64,000 nt of DNA from Neospora caninum Liverpool (taxonomy: Eukaryota; Apicomplexa; Conoidasida; Eucoccidiorida; Sarcocystidae). The stretch spans positions 1,660,790-1,724,789 of the forward strand of contig NC_018390.1 of NCBI RefSeq assembly GCF_000208865.1. The letters run 5' to 3'. The number at the start of each line of letters is the position of its first letter. Position 1 is the first letter of the stretch. Below, piece by piece: positions 48,719-60,003 of this stretch. The notes below the pieces were generated by a model. The model had not been told where the DNA came from and did not search any database. It saw nothing but the letters and a program-made list of their open reading frames with translations. A program made the translations under genes and the position numbers.

Positions 48719-51700
48719 CATACACCTCTACTAAATATGCAGACGGGAAATGCGAGGAGTGTGTCACACGAGCACTGGCCCACTTGTGTGTACTCGTTAC
48801 ACAGTTGTGCGTAAGCAAAAAAAATCAGGTTCCTCTAAAAATGGGGCAGTGACGCAAAAGACTCCGTTCTTCGCATTGACACAGATATCTGCACTTGCAT
48901 GCGGTTCCCGGGGAGAGGCGAAGAACCTGCTTACCGCGAGGGCGGTTATTCTGGCGATCAACCATCACATTGGCGGACTGGATTTCGCCATAGTGACGGA
49001 AGTAAGCGCGTAGAGACTCTAAGGAACAAAAAGGCACAACAGCGCGAGTCCACACGGCCCATACCCCGTCCTTCGACGTAACACCCACGCGCATCGCACT
49101 CGTACGAATACATCTCTACATACACTTGTGTGTACAAACACATACCGAGACGCGTAACGTCGGGCCTGCAGGCTGTAGGGAAGTTATACAGGCGTGCAAG
49201 ATATCTCTATATGGAATGACATAGTTGCGCAGACCGTTCGACAAAAGCAACGACCTGCATGTGCACAGGTGTGACAGTTGCGTCGACACTGCATACTGTA
49301 TATCCTTACGCTTCGTATGTGCTCCGTTCTCGAATATGCACATATACAAAGGGGAAGACTTCTTACCGTCGTTTACATCGTCGCTGATGCCGCCAACGAA
49401 GAGACGTCCAGCGTCACGATCCGCACCGGAGCCTCCGTGCTCTCGCGCTTCTTCACGTGGAATGGCTCTGCGAACCTCCACCTACGGGAAAACACACAAA
49501 AAAGCTGCGGACCTTGGTCACAAGGAAGAGTGCACCCCCACGGGAACCTGGAGGACGAAGGTGAACATGACGCCAGACGAAAGGGAGAGAAGAAACCGAG
49601 ACCATGCATACGCCATGGTATCGAAGACGTGCACACAGCCTCTTCGCGGCCTCAACGAGACGCACAACGGGAGAATGAGAAGTGGCGGTATCTCTCTGCA
49701 TTCGTCCTTTCTCTTTTCTCGGAGAGAGGAGAGGAGCCGGGGCGAAGAACGATGCGAAAATTGTCAGGGAAGCGCGTGTCTGTGGCGGTTAAGAAGACCT
49801 CCGCATCCTTCACTCCGTTCTCTCTCGAATTCGTCTTGGGCGAGTGACGACATAACGAACGCGACGACAGGCCTCTGACCCTCTGAGCTTCTATGACCCT
49901 CCCCGGTTGACGCAAAGTTCATTCCGGTGCAAGCAACCCCCGCAACACTTTCGTCCGAGTCTACGAGCAGGCGGAACCCTGCGGTTGACGGAGGAAAGCA
50001 CGGAGACCGTCCCGAGACGACGGGTGCGGCCGAGAGGAAGGACAGGCAGACAGAATCAGACGCGAGACATACACCTTGCGGCGCCGCTGCGGCTTCGGGG
50101 CGCCGAGGACGAAGAGAAGCCGCGCAAGCCCAGAGAGACGCACTCGCGTGGACACACATGCACGGAAGCGCGATTCCGAAGACACCGGGAGACAACCGAG
50201 GGCACACACCGAGCCACGATTTTTCGACAGCGAGCGCATGCAGTGTACCGACCAGACTGGATCGCGGGAGACGCTTCTCTCTTGGCGCTCTCTGTCAGTT
50301 GTCAGCTGGAAGGCTGCGCGTCTTCTCACACACTGGCAACCACTGGCCTTCTTGTGCGAACGAGCGATCTGTCTGATGGTGCACCAGAGGAGACTAGCTG
50401 TCGCAGCGGACGGTCGCGGTGTGAGCTGTGCTGGGCAAAGGAGGCTTCCGGCGTGCAGAGAGCGAAGTACAGCGTTCTCTCACCGCTCTTTCTCTCCGAC
50501 CTCTCTTCTTCCCTGCCTTTCTTAGGAGGCGCGGATCAGCAGGAAAGGAGCACAGGGGAAAGAACAGAGGGGCTGAGGGCCCGGGAAGGACGGCGGGAGG
50601 CGGGGCACGGGAGACGCACAGGAACGGCGGCGCGCTCCACACGCTCGAAATTTCCTCTCTCCTCTCCAGACACGAGAAGGAACTTTGAGACGAGTCACGC
50701 GAGAGACCCAGAAGGAAGGAAAAGCAACACACCAAACACATACAAGTCGTACAGATTCGCTACGACGGGAAGCTCGACCAGTCCCGACTCTCTGGCCACC
50801 AACGCCGCTCTCGGTTCCCGCTCCAAATGCCACAAACGCACACATGGAAATGTCAGCAACGCCTGCGCTGTCGTCTGACTGCTCCTCTCCCTGCCGATTT
50901 GTCTTGGCTGAGTAGTGTGCATGCAGAGTGGAACACGTCGACACTGCGCGAAAACCCTGTCCTCTCTGTCGAAGCGTCTCCACGTCTCTCGCTGCCATAT
51001 CTGACTTGGTGCATTCGCTACGAGACAGAGAAAATCCGCAGCGTCACTTTCCAGTCCGCTGCCTGGAAAGTGTGACGCTGCGTCTAGATTGCTGCCTTCG
51101 TCTTCGCGTCTCTGAGTCCCCCAGCAGCCCGCGCGACGACGCCCGCAGTTCTGTTTGTGCGCAGGCGCCTTTCCCGCGTCTCCTCTCCTTGCTTCCCGCC
51201 GTTCTCTTTCCTCCGCTGTAGATCGGTGCCCCCGAGAGCACCGTTCGAATTAGACACAGTCCTCTCTCGGCCCCGATTGCTCTTGCCCCCGTACACTCGA
51301 AAGTTGCACGGCAAATGAGGCACCGAAATCGCATAGAGCTGGGCGCCTCGAACGACGTTTACGACGGCGACAGGTAGAATATCGAGAGCCTCAACACATA
51401 TGGTAACGCGAGGCTGCCTCTTTGTCTCCTGAATACGTTTTTTCTCGTATATCTCCCTCTCCCCCTTCCCCACAACGATCCTCACAGAACGATGCACATC
51501 CAGTTACACAACAGGATGCACATGCCTCCCCTGCGAGTACGCGTTTCTGGCTGGCTATCGTGCCAGGCAGCGCTATTTTCTCGCGTTCTGCCTCAAAGGT
51601 GGCGAGCTCCATGAATCCAAAAAGTGGGAACCACAGCCACTGGAGAAAGTTACATACATACGAGCATCCATTCACGCATTTCATACACATCAGCGCGTCC

Positions 51701-52947
51701 TAGAAAACGCGCACGTCGTTAAAACCAGAAATCCCAGCGACGACACTGAACATGCCAGTGAGTGCGGTGTCCCCGAATGCACACCAAGAGACAGCCGCAG
51801 GTACAGGAATACGGCAACGGAGACGAAGAGAAGGGGCGAAAAAACGCTTACTTGGGTGCCGTCAACGGTGTGGCGCATGTCGGCTACACGCGAGACCGGT
51901 TCTGGGGTCGTGAACGTGATGAAACCGAAGCCTCGGCTCCTGCCTGTGAACTTGTCGAAGAGCACCTCGCTGTCAGCTACGTCGCCATACTGCTGGAAGT
52001 ACGTGCGAAGGCTGTCGGCTGTTTGAGAACGCAGGAAAAACAGAAAAAAGGAAAAGCATAACCCGAAAGATTCCGTCAGACGATAAAACGGACACATTTC
52101 GTCCAGTCCTCATCGACTTTCTCAGTCTCCGCCGACAGTCTGTGCCCCGCACTCTCTCTCTCCTTCCCGCCTAAAAACGGTTCCAACTCCGTGTGTACTG
52201 GAGCGCTCGACGTCTCCCGAAAAAACAGCGTCACCTCCGATGTCTCCCCTCACTCCGGTCGGCCCGCGATGGTCACGGCTGGTTGCCGGAACTCTCTCCT
52301 AGGAAGCGCCCCGAGGCGAGGGGAAACCCAACTCGTTGAGCTGTCCTGGGGAGGGTCTAGGGTGGGGGAACCCTCGCAGGAAGCGACTCGGTGGTTCCCG
52401 GTGTCCGTCCGCGCGCGTGAACACTCCGAGGCGCCCACTCCCGCTGTCTCAGCCTCGCTCACGAGACGAGGCGGTCGAGACAGTCGAGAGAAGGCGGAAC
52501 TGGAGGCATGCGCGAGAAACGCTGCCGTTCACCGACCGTGTCCTTACTTGTGGTGGAGCGGCTGAGCCCGCCGACAAACAACTTGCGCATCTGCACTTCT
52601 TTGTCCGATTCACGCGGGGGGGAGTTTTGTCCGTCGCCGCCAGAGCCACCGGAGGGATCCTCTGCGTCAGAAGCCGGGGGCGGCGAGCTGTCCTCTTCGT
52701 TTCGTGGGCCTTCCCTCGAGTCTGCATTTTCTCCGAACGCAGGCGCGACATCCCCTGCGTTTGCGCCCTCGCCAGCTGCGGGGCCGTCTTGCTCGAGACC
52801 CGCGTTCGGTTGTCCTTGCTGAAGCATCTGAAGCATTTCCGAGTTTTGCTGGGGCTGCGCTTCGCCCTCGACATACGGAAGGGGAATGCCCGAGTCGTCT
52901 TCGGGCATGCTCCCGACCGCGCCGTTGTTCGGTCCGTCGAATGCCAT
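46863..52947 (-). CDS. Two-RRM hnRNP-A/B / DAZAP1 / Musashi-like RNA-binding protein
   Basis: Eight phase-consistent exons (52947-52548, 52018-51852, 49481-49367, 49018-48935, 48517-48441, 48011-47810, 47434-47342, 47029-46863) give 434 residues. The start AACCATGGC has a strong context. An acidic Pro/Gly/Gln-rich N-terminus precedes RRM1 (RNP2 LFVGGL at 123-128, RNP1 RGFGFITF at 162-169) and RRM2 (LFVGGI at 216-221, RGFGFVIF at 255-262). Residues from about 285 form a Gly/Tyr/Arg-rich tail (GGYGG, NYNPYYAAYYA) ending RMANRSTPY. Tandem RRMs plus a Gly/Tyr-rich tail are typical of hnRNP A/B, DAZAP1 and Musashi proteins, which bind mRNA in splicing, stability or translation control and often phase-separate. 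Every intron has a good GTAAG or GTGA donor. Intron 2 is 2.37 kb, far longer than the others. The exact orthology is not certain. Confidence 0.9.
47543..47566. repeat. Perfect 9-bp inverted repeat in an RRM-gene intron
   Basis: CACCTAGGC and GCCTAGGTG flank a six-base loop within the intron between exons 6 and 7 of the RRM gene. It could form a small hairpin in either strand's RNA. Confidence 0.6.
48686..48722. repeat. (TA)n microsatellite in an RRM-gene intron
   Basis: An imperfect TATACATATATA run lies in the intron between exons 4 and 5 of the RRM gene, with CATG-type repeats just before it. Confidence 0.8.
49482..51851 (-). other. 2.37-kb intron separating RRM1 from the RRM2 exons
   Basis: Donor GTAAGC (just below 51852) and acceptor CCCGTAG (just above 49481) bound this intron in phase 0. 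It contains sizeable open frames on the plus strand (for example 49907-50878) with Arg/Thr/Ser-rich translations and no recognisable domain, so I do not call a gene. It also contains the hairpin at 51037-51082. Confidence 0.75.
51037..51082. repeat. Long hairpin (18-bp stem, 2-nt bulge) within the RRM-gene intron
   Basis: The left arm CGCAGCGTCAC then TTTCCAG (51037-51054) pairs with CTGGAAAG, TG, then TGACGCTGCG (51063-51082). The spacer is the eight bases TCCGCTGC. The two-base surplus in the right arm makes a bulge. The stem is GC-rich and would be stable in RNA or extruded DNA. Confidence 0.7.
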
Positions 52948-55900
52948 GGTTGATTTTGCCGGTTAGAAACAGCACTAGCTCGCGACGCGCACAGAGGGGC
53001 TGGGAAAAACAAAGACTTGGATGCAAAAAACGCGATGGATAATTCCGTCCCAGAACGGAGACAGCCAGCAACAAAGCGAAAGACAGACAAGGCCGCGGAA
53101 CGGCAAGCGGGGGTATATACACGAGACGATCCGACACGGGGAACCGGGAAGAACAGGGGTCGGGGCAGTTTACGGCTTCCTTCTGAGAAAGACTGGTTTA
53201 CCTCGAAGATGGAAAGGAAAGTGGAAACAAAGGCGCAAGAAAACTGGGGAACCGGGAGCGGGGGTGACGAAACTCGGGGCAGAACGCGAGCGTGGAAGGG
53301 AAGATGCTACGCAGTCTTCAGGAGCGGCCGGTAAGCATTCGTGGAGACGTGCGGCGCTTGGGAGAAGGGCGCAGAAAGTGAAGCAGAGAAAATCGCCAAA
53401 AGCACAGGACGGAAGAAAACAGGCTTTTTCACACTACTCTGCAAAATTGGAAACCTTTTGTGACCGGAAGTGCTCGAGCGAGAAAGATTCTCCCCACGCA
53501 CCGAGTACTGTGTTGGAAGAAGAGGGCAACGCTCCCTTTGAAGAGCGACAAAGACACGGCAAAAATCGAAGGTGAATCGGTAAGGGGCTACAAGAAAAGG
53601 AAAGAAACACGCACAGATACCTCCCCTTTGCGGAGGTCGGCACACGTGACCCCAAATGAATCCTGCCACAGCCCGTGTACAAAGTCTGACAGTTCCCCTC
53701 TCCCTCCTTCGGACCACGGGTTGGCGTCCTGAAGTTCCAACCCGCGCTCTCTCTGCGCTGCTGGCGACACATACCTCCCATATATAAGCCTCTTGTCTTC
53801 CGGCACCGCTCGTATAGGAGGCCGGCACACACGCAGCTACTCTCCGCCTTCCTCGCTATCGATTCGTGCACGCCATGAGAGAAACCACGTGGAATTTTAC
53901 AACGCGAGGAGGCCCATTTCCTACACACACACAAATCAAGGCGGTCCACCCCTGCGTCGTTTCCGTAAACATCGGGTCAGCATACCACTTGTTTATGCCG
54001 CGAGACGCAGAGAGCACTTCAACGTACGGAAGTTGTGAGAGAGACGACGCCGCGTTAGGGTGCCGAAAAGTGGCGCGCCCGGCGATAAACGTCGAGAAAT
54101 TGGCGACTTAAACACCTGTCAAAAGAAAAAACCAACCCCGGTGAAGCGATCCAGAGACGTGGTGTGTCTGGCGGCTCTTCTGTATTCGTAAGCGAGTGAC
54201 GGACACAATGCCAAGACCCATTCCAGACTGTCGATGTAAGATGACGTTACACTCGAAGAAACAGTGTCTTCACCACGAGAAACATCACGGCCGTTAGGTT
54301 TTGAAGATGCACTCTGCTAATGACTGGAACTCGGTACACTCTGCGACGGGGAAACCCCGGAATCGCATACAAAAGCGTAGGATGCGTGGCGACTGGGATG
54401 GACCCGAGTTTTGGACACGGTTGCCACCAATAGATGAAAAAAAGGTTAGAGAAGGAAGGAAGTCTAGAGGCTTGCGATAGTTTATACAGTACCAACGGAA
54501 CTGAGGTGAAGTTGCTCTACGAACTGGTACCCCGAAATAGCTCCACAACGTACACGAAATCCTCACGGCACTGATGATACCGAAATCTGCACAACGGCTA
54601 GCTGAACCTGAACGCCGTCGAAGGCTTCAATCCCATGTACGAAAGAATGTGGTCATGTTGGATGAGACGACCTTTAGCAAACACCTTCTCAGACGAAACG
54701 GGAAAACAGACCGGACGGAAGCTGTTGCTGGCCCGCAGCAGCCATTCATTCGTGCCTGGAATGGAACAGTCTACGAAGTGCGGATCTTTCAGCGGAGACC
54801 GAAACTTCCATGTCTGGTGTGAAGCACTTGCAGAAAATCCGGGTTTAGTCCGCTGGCCTCACGGTATGACCTCCAAACACAAACGGAAAAGCCCCAGTCA
54901 ACGTTTCCATTAGTCGATCACCCGCCAGATCACGCGGTGTGGTGCCCGAAAGAGAAGGCTTTCCCGTCAGGGTTCAGCAAGAAGGTTAAGAAACCATCAA
55001 TGCCTCTACAAGTCAGGTTCCAAAAGGGAGTTTGTACCTATGAGCAGCATGACCCCTGAGAAGCGGGGAAGGCCAGAGTGGCCGATGTTTCCACCTGTGC
55101 ACTCTTGGAGGAAAAAAGCTAGGGTGCAAAACAGACAAGGGAGAACGCCCTTTCCGAATTTGCCTCCTGTCAAGAGCTGCGCTCTCTGTGCGTCCTGAGT
55201 GCTTGTACCCATCTGATAGAGCCGAGATAATCTCCCAGTTCACATGCCGAGGCTGGCTGAATGAGCGGACTGTGGAACTTTTTGATCTCATTGGTTTGTT
55301 CTCCAACTCTCTGTCAGGGAGTTTCTCCTTCTGTTTTCGTGGCATCATTGTATTCTCTCGGACGTGTCACGGGTCAGAGAAGGTTCCTCTCAGCCCTTCG
55401 TAAGCAGCCACGATTTTTCCTGCAGCCCGTCTAGATCGGCGGTTTGTTAGTACGTATGTCATCTCGTATTAGTCTACGCTTATTATCTGAGATTCAAGCG
55501 TGGCCATCGAGTGGTGTGTCCCGGAACCCTTCAGGCAAATCCAGCACAAGGACGCTCGATGGTATCCACTGCCCCCTGAGCAGAATGACCGTTGACCTTG
55601 AAGGACTACAACTGGAACTAGAGGCCAAAGCATTATAACACCACCGACACATCAGATGTAGGTCGAGAAGAGGCTACAGTGGCATCTTGGTGGTAAGAGA
55701 TGTACCAAACAGCAATGCGGAGACTGCAAACGAGAAAGTGTCCCATTCGCCAACGCGCGTACGTCGCCCCGAACGACGCATCGCATTATACTGCCACCCG
55801 AACTTAAGCACCTCCCGACGCAGCTCCAACCAGGTTCTGCAACTGAATGACGGGCTGCTCACGATTGGACAATTCAGAGACACTCCAAACTTTCCACCAT

Positions 55901-57256
55901 TTGCCAGTCGAGCGAAAGGCACCAGCAGCGTCTCGGCCTCTTTTGAGGCAACCGATGGCGAACCTTGCCGCCAGCGATCTCAAGTTTCACGAAACCGCTG
56001 CCCGTGGACCTGGTGTGTTCGCGTGTACAGCCGTGCTTTTGGGTGCTCAGAGCTAGCCTGGAGATACACTGCCACTCTGTACACTTTCTTTCACTCGAAT
56101 CAATGGAGAAGAAACATATATATGCTTCAATGAAGTTGTCCCATGCCTCAGTGTCGGTTCGCCGCCTCGCAAGTTCGAGGTTTCCCAGTTCACCCCGCCA
56201 CTGTCGCCACACCTGTTTGTCCAGTCCCAGTTGGTGCACTGATCAAACACACCTAAACCTGGTAACCGTAATTGGCAAAGCCTGAAGTACTGTTTGGGCA
56301 TTTACACGGCCAACTGTTTCCCCCGGCGAATGCGAATGGAACAGTATCTGGACTCTTGCCATCCTGTTATGAAAAGCCAAAGACGTGTCTTGTTCCCCCT
56401 CGTTGAACCTCGACTCACGATCTACTCGCCTGTTCACTGAAGGTCGAGGACAAAGAAACCACAGCCCGCCGGCACATTTAACCGGCGTCTCCGTATTGGT
56501 CGCGGATGACGTGACCGATCTCTTTCTCCACTCCGCTCTGGACACGCCTCTCCTGGAAGCACCGTACTCACTTGAGAGGGCCCGACGATCTGCCGGCCCA
56601 AACATGCATTCTGCTGGCTCAACCCCGGGAGTCACCCCCCACCGGCCCCGCCCAGCAGAAGGCTGCTAGCACTGCTAGACGTGGCGTAGTCGTGCATAAC
56701 GACTCAGGATGTTCCTCAAAGCCACGGCTTTTTCTGAAAAAATACAAGTCAGGAAAATATTCTTTGCCAACGGGATAAAGGAAACCGCGCTGTGACGACG
56801 ACAGCGATCTTCCACTAGCCGTGCAAGACACGGCAGGCGGGCGGCCTTCGTCAGCTACAGCATCCCTAGCTCGTTTTTCGCTGTCTGAGTCTTTTTTCAT
56901 GCATTCCAGACCTATTTTTTCGTTGTTGCTTTAGTTCTTGCGTCAGATTAGCGGAAAGGCCAAGGCCGCGTCTGTCGCGCTTGTCTCTCGCAGGAACCAT
57001 TGTTGCTGGTACTCCCCATGTAGCAGCTCTCTATTCCGATGTCTCAAGCTTTGCCGTCGCGTACGGGACCTTGGTTCCCCGTTCCATCTTAACCTTTTTG
57101 CGGTTTCCAAGGCCCCGAGCACAGGATCTCAGGGCCTTTGCTTTGACACTTGGTCTGTTTCCCATGCACGCGACTCGACCTGCGAGACACTGGCAACCTT
57201 ATGCGCGGCAGAAAAAGCTAGCCTGATAGACTTCAACAAGACGAGAGGGTACGCTC
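52948..57256. other. Intergenic: RRM-gene promoter and region up to the membrane-protein gene
   Basis: No gene is recognised in 4.3 kb. The first kilobase should be 5' UTR and promoter of the RRM gene; AGAGACG lies at 54040-54046. Short frames at 54574-54822 and 55687-56133 (+) and 56619-56900 (-) were read and show no family resemblance. The last starts MKKDSDSEKRAR and diverges from the membrane-protein gene, so it is the one most worth checking against transcripts. Confidence 0.5.
54040..54046 (+). promoter_or_regulatory. AGAGACG motif upstream of the RRM gene
   Basis: This matches the WGAGACG motif known from Toxoplasma promoters. It is about 1.1 kb upstream of the RRM start codon, a distance consistent with a long 5' UTR. 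It is weak evidence on its own. Confidence 0.25.
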
Positions 57257-58418
57257 ATGGCGGGCACTACGCAGGAAAGCCTCCAGGGTTTGGTCGACTC
57301 ACCTGACGGTGGTCGGAGTAGCGCTACAAGCGAGAGTAACCTCGCGTCGAAATCGTCGCTATTTTGGGATGTCTGTACAACGCGGTATTCCAAATTATTC
57401 GACGAAGAGGAAGCAAAGCATTTCCAGAGCTCTGCGACATGTCTGATGTTGCAGTGGGTACTGAACATCCTCTGCAACGTGGGAAACTTCACTCTCGCTT
57501 TCATTATCAACATCCACCCGGAATGCCTTCATGGGCAGTTCAGCTGGACCACCGTGCACACAAGCATTAACTTGGTTGTCCTCTCTGTCAGCTTGTTACT
57601 TGGCGTTGCTGGAATTCGCCAAGGTTCGTCGGCAAAACTCTTTCAATCCTGTGCGGGACACCTCCTCCTGAGCACGTACGAGCTTCTACTCTGTGTCCGG
57701 GATCTCTGCATCATCTGCTTCTCCATGGAACAAGACCGGCTTTATGTTTACTTTCGCGGAGGAGCGTTTCAGCGGTCTCTCTTTGCAGGCGTCTGCGCGA
57801 CCGCTGGCGTTTCCTGTTTCATATCCCTGCTCAACGGTGAGTCCCGTTCCCGGCTGACGTCTCGGCAGCATTGCTGTGCACCACGCTCTATGCTCGGAGC
57901 GCCCGCGACCTCCTTACCCGGTCGTCACAAAGTGGATCAGCTTGCATGGGAGTGGGGCTCTACGCGTTCTCTTTTAGCCCGCAGCGGAAAAGTGTAAAAC
58001 ATGATTTGCCGACAAGCGACCCGTGGCTGACGCGTTATCCTGTGCTGTAGCGGATCTCAGGAATGGCCTGTGTACATAACTTTCAATGTGGGGGGGGCGC
58101 AAGCAGGGACGTCGGCTTTTGTGTATAACCACGGTCACCCATCACTCCTGTCGGTCAACCTGCAGTCTATCTGTTATTGGCGCGATGCAGCCGGAGTGAG
58201 CCGCATGTGGCATCGCACTTGCTTGAGCCTTGTGCTCCGTCTTCGTCTTGTGGTGTCCTTTCATGATTGCAAGCGTTGATGTGTAAATGAATGCTGTTTT
58301 CAGCTCATTCTGGACTCACATGTTTTTTGTCCTGTGTGTCTCAGCGTACAAACTCCGCAAGCTGATGAATCTCCTGCACAAGGCACTGCCTGCAGGAGGC
58401 TTCGCTGGCCAGGCGTAG
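57257..58418 (+). CDS. Small four-helix membrane protein of unknown function
   Basis: Exons 57257-57836 and 58345-58418 join in phase (G|CG) to give 217 residues. The donor is GGTGAGTCC and the acceptor is TGTGTCTCAG. The start is CTCATGGCG. A soluble N-terminus of about 58 residues (with FWDVCTTRYSKLF) precedes four hydrophobic segments: about 60-84 (LMLQWVLNILCNVGNFTLAF), 102-120 (TSINLVVLSVSLLLGVAGI), 128-155 (HLLLSTYELLLCVRDLCIICF region) and 173-192 (SLFAGVCATAGVSCFISLL). A short basic tail (YKLRKLMNLLHKAL) follows, where the second exon begins. I do not recognise the family. The topology resembles tetraspanning membrane proteins, but no diagnostic motif such as a CCG loop is seen. Confidence 0.7.
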
Positions 58419-60003
58419 TAGAAGCAAGGCAAGATGACTGTGCAGTGGACCTTTTTCTGAAATTCCTGGTGGCGGTAGACCTCAATCCTCTCTCCTCAGC
58501 AGACTGTGTGGCAGCCAGTTTGTAGAGTTTGCGCGTCGGTGGAGCGCCTCTCCATTGCTGTTTCAAGCCTTCAGTACAGGCGGTAGCAGGGGTTGCTGGC
58601 AAGGCAAGACTCAGAGACTCTACTAGACTGGGGAGAGATTTCGAGAATCAAATTGATGATGTGGTTCCAAGTCGGTCGGTAGACTGACAGATCAATAGAA
58701 AGGGGGCAACGTCACCGAACTTGAGTATAAAAGTCAGGTGGCTAACGGTGAAATGCCCGCCTTACCGGTCCACCGAAGGGAACAGGCCTCGAAGTAGTGT
58801 AAGTTGGCCTTGCTCATTGTATGAGTGGTGCCGCGAACGCGTTTCCGCTGTGCCAAAGTTGGCGAAAACGACAAATCAAACTTTTTTTCGTAACCGGTTC
58901 TCGTGGATTTTTCTCACGTGAGGTGTTGGCCCAAACTCCCGCGCATGAAAGGGGTTACGCTAGACCGCTTTACACGACAAAGCCCCCAGAAATCATCCCA
59001 CGATTCGTCCCATCTTATTGAAGCCCGGTAGTGGAACACTTAGCAAACATGATTCGCTCGTGAGAGTTATCTAAGTTGACGTGTCCCCGAGCACTATCGC
59101 AAGATTCTTAGAGATCCGCACCTTGGGCTCATGTCTTCTCTACGAACTGCCGAAGTCGAGATCCAAACACGTCTTTGCATTCCGACCGACGTAACCCTTA
59201 GTACTGGTGTGCGGCCATCCTCGCCTTCTCAGGCGGCTCGTCAGTTTTCTAAAGCTTGCACTGAACATTTTGAGCTACACTAGACCCAGAGACCCGCGCA
59301 CTGCCAACCCGGAGCTCCCTAGAATGCAGTTCGCCGCTTTCTTTGCACGACGCTGCCCGCGACGTTTTGTGTGCTGGGGCGTCTGAGACCGTGCTGACGC
59401 CGGGTGCGATGATGGATTACTGATCCTATCAAAGGCTTCGGCTGAAGCGCACCAGCATCCCAGCTTGTGTGTGAGCAGGGGGACAGTGTCGTGCCGTCAC
59501 AGGTATCACGACGGGCAACGTGACGCATGTGAGGGCCTCCAAAAAAGTTTCGAATTGGCGAAGTGCTGCTGTGGACCTCGCAGTTACCGCCCACGAAACA
59601 GCCACGGTTTCTGTTTTGAATAAAGGCTGCCGTCGCATCCACAGACAAGGGTCAAAGCCATGAAAACCCCCTCGACACCGGCACGCCCAACGGAAGTCCG
59701 ATAAAACGATCTGCCGTGGCTCTCTGAGCAGAACGGCGTCGCTGTGTGTGTGCCCATGTCCTCTCTCTTTGCAGAAGACGGCCTCCCCAGGTTCTTTCCC
59801 TTTTCTCCCTATATTAAAAGCCAAGAGCGAAGCGGGAAAAGAGACAAAACAAAGCGCTGTTGGCCCTCGTCTTGAGTGGTTTCCACAACCCAGGCTGTGC
59901 CTCTTTTTGAGGGGGGACGAGGGGGCCTCTTTTCTAGGCTTGACGAGAACGAACTATTCCTCCCCTCGTCTATCCTTGTTTTCTCTAGGACGCTGCGAAG
60001 GAG
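58419..60003. other. Convergent intergenic region
   Basis: The membrane-protein gene (+) and the ApiAP2 gene (-) end towards each other here, so the segment holds their 3' UTRs. The open frames present, such as 59429-59824 on the minus strand, show no recognisable features. Confidence 0.55.

Noticed and set aside
49907..50878. 323-codon plus-strand frame inside the RRM-gene intron
   Set aside because: The translation is Arg/Thr/Ser-rich without domains, it starts in an ordinary context, and flanking RRM exons on the other strand splice cleanly across it.
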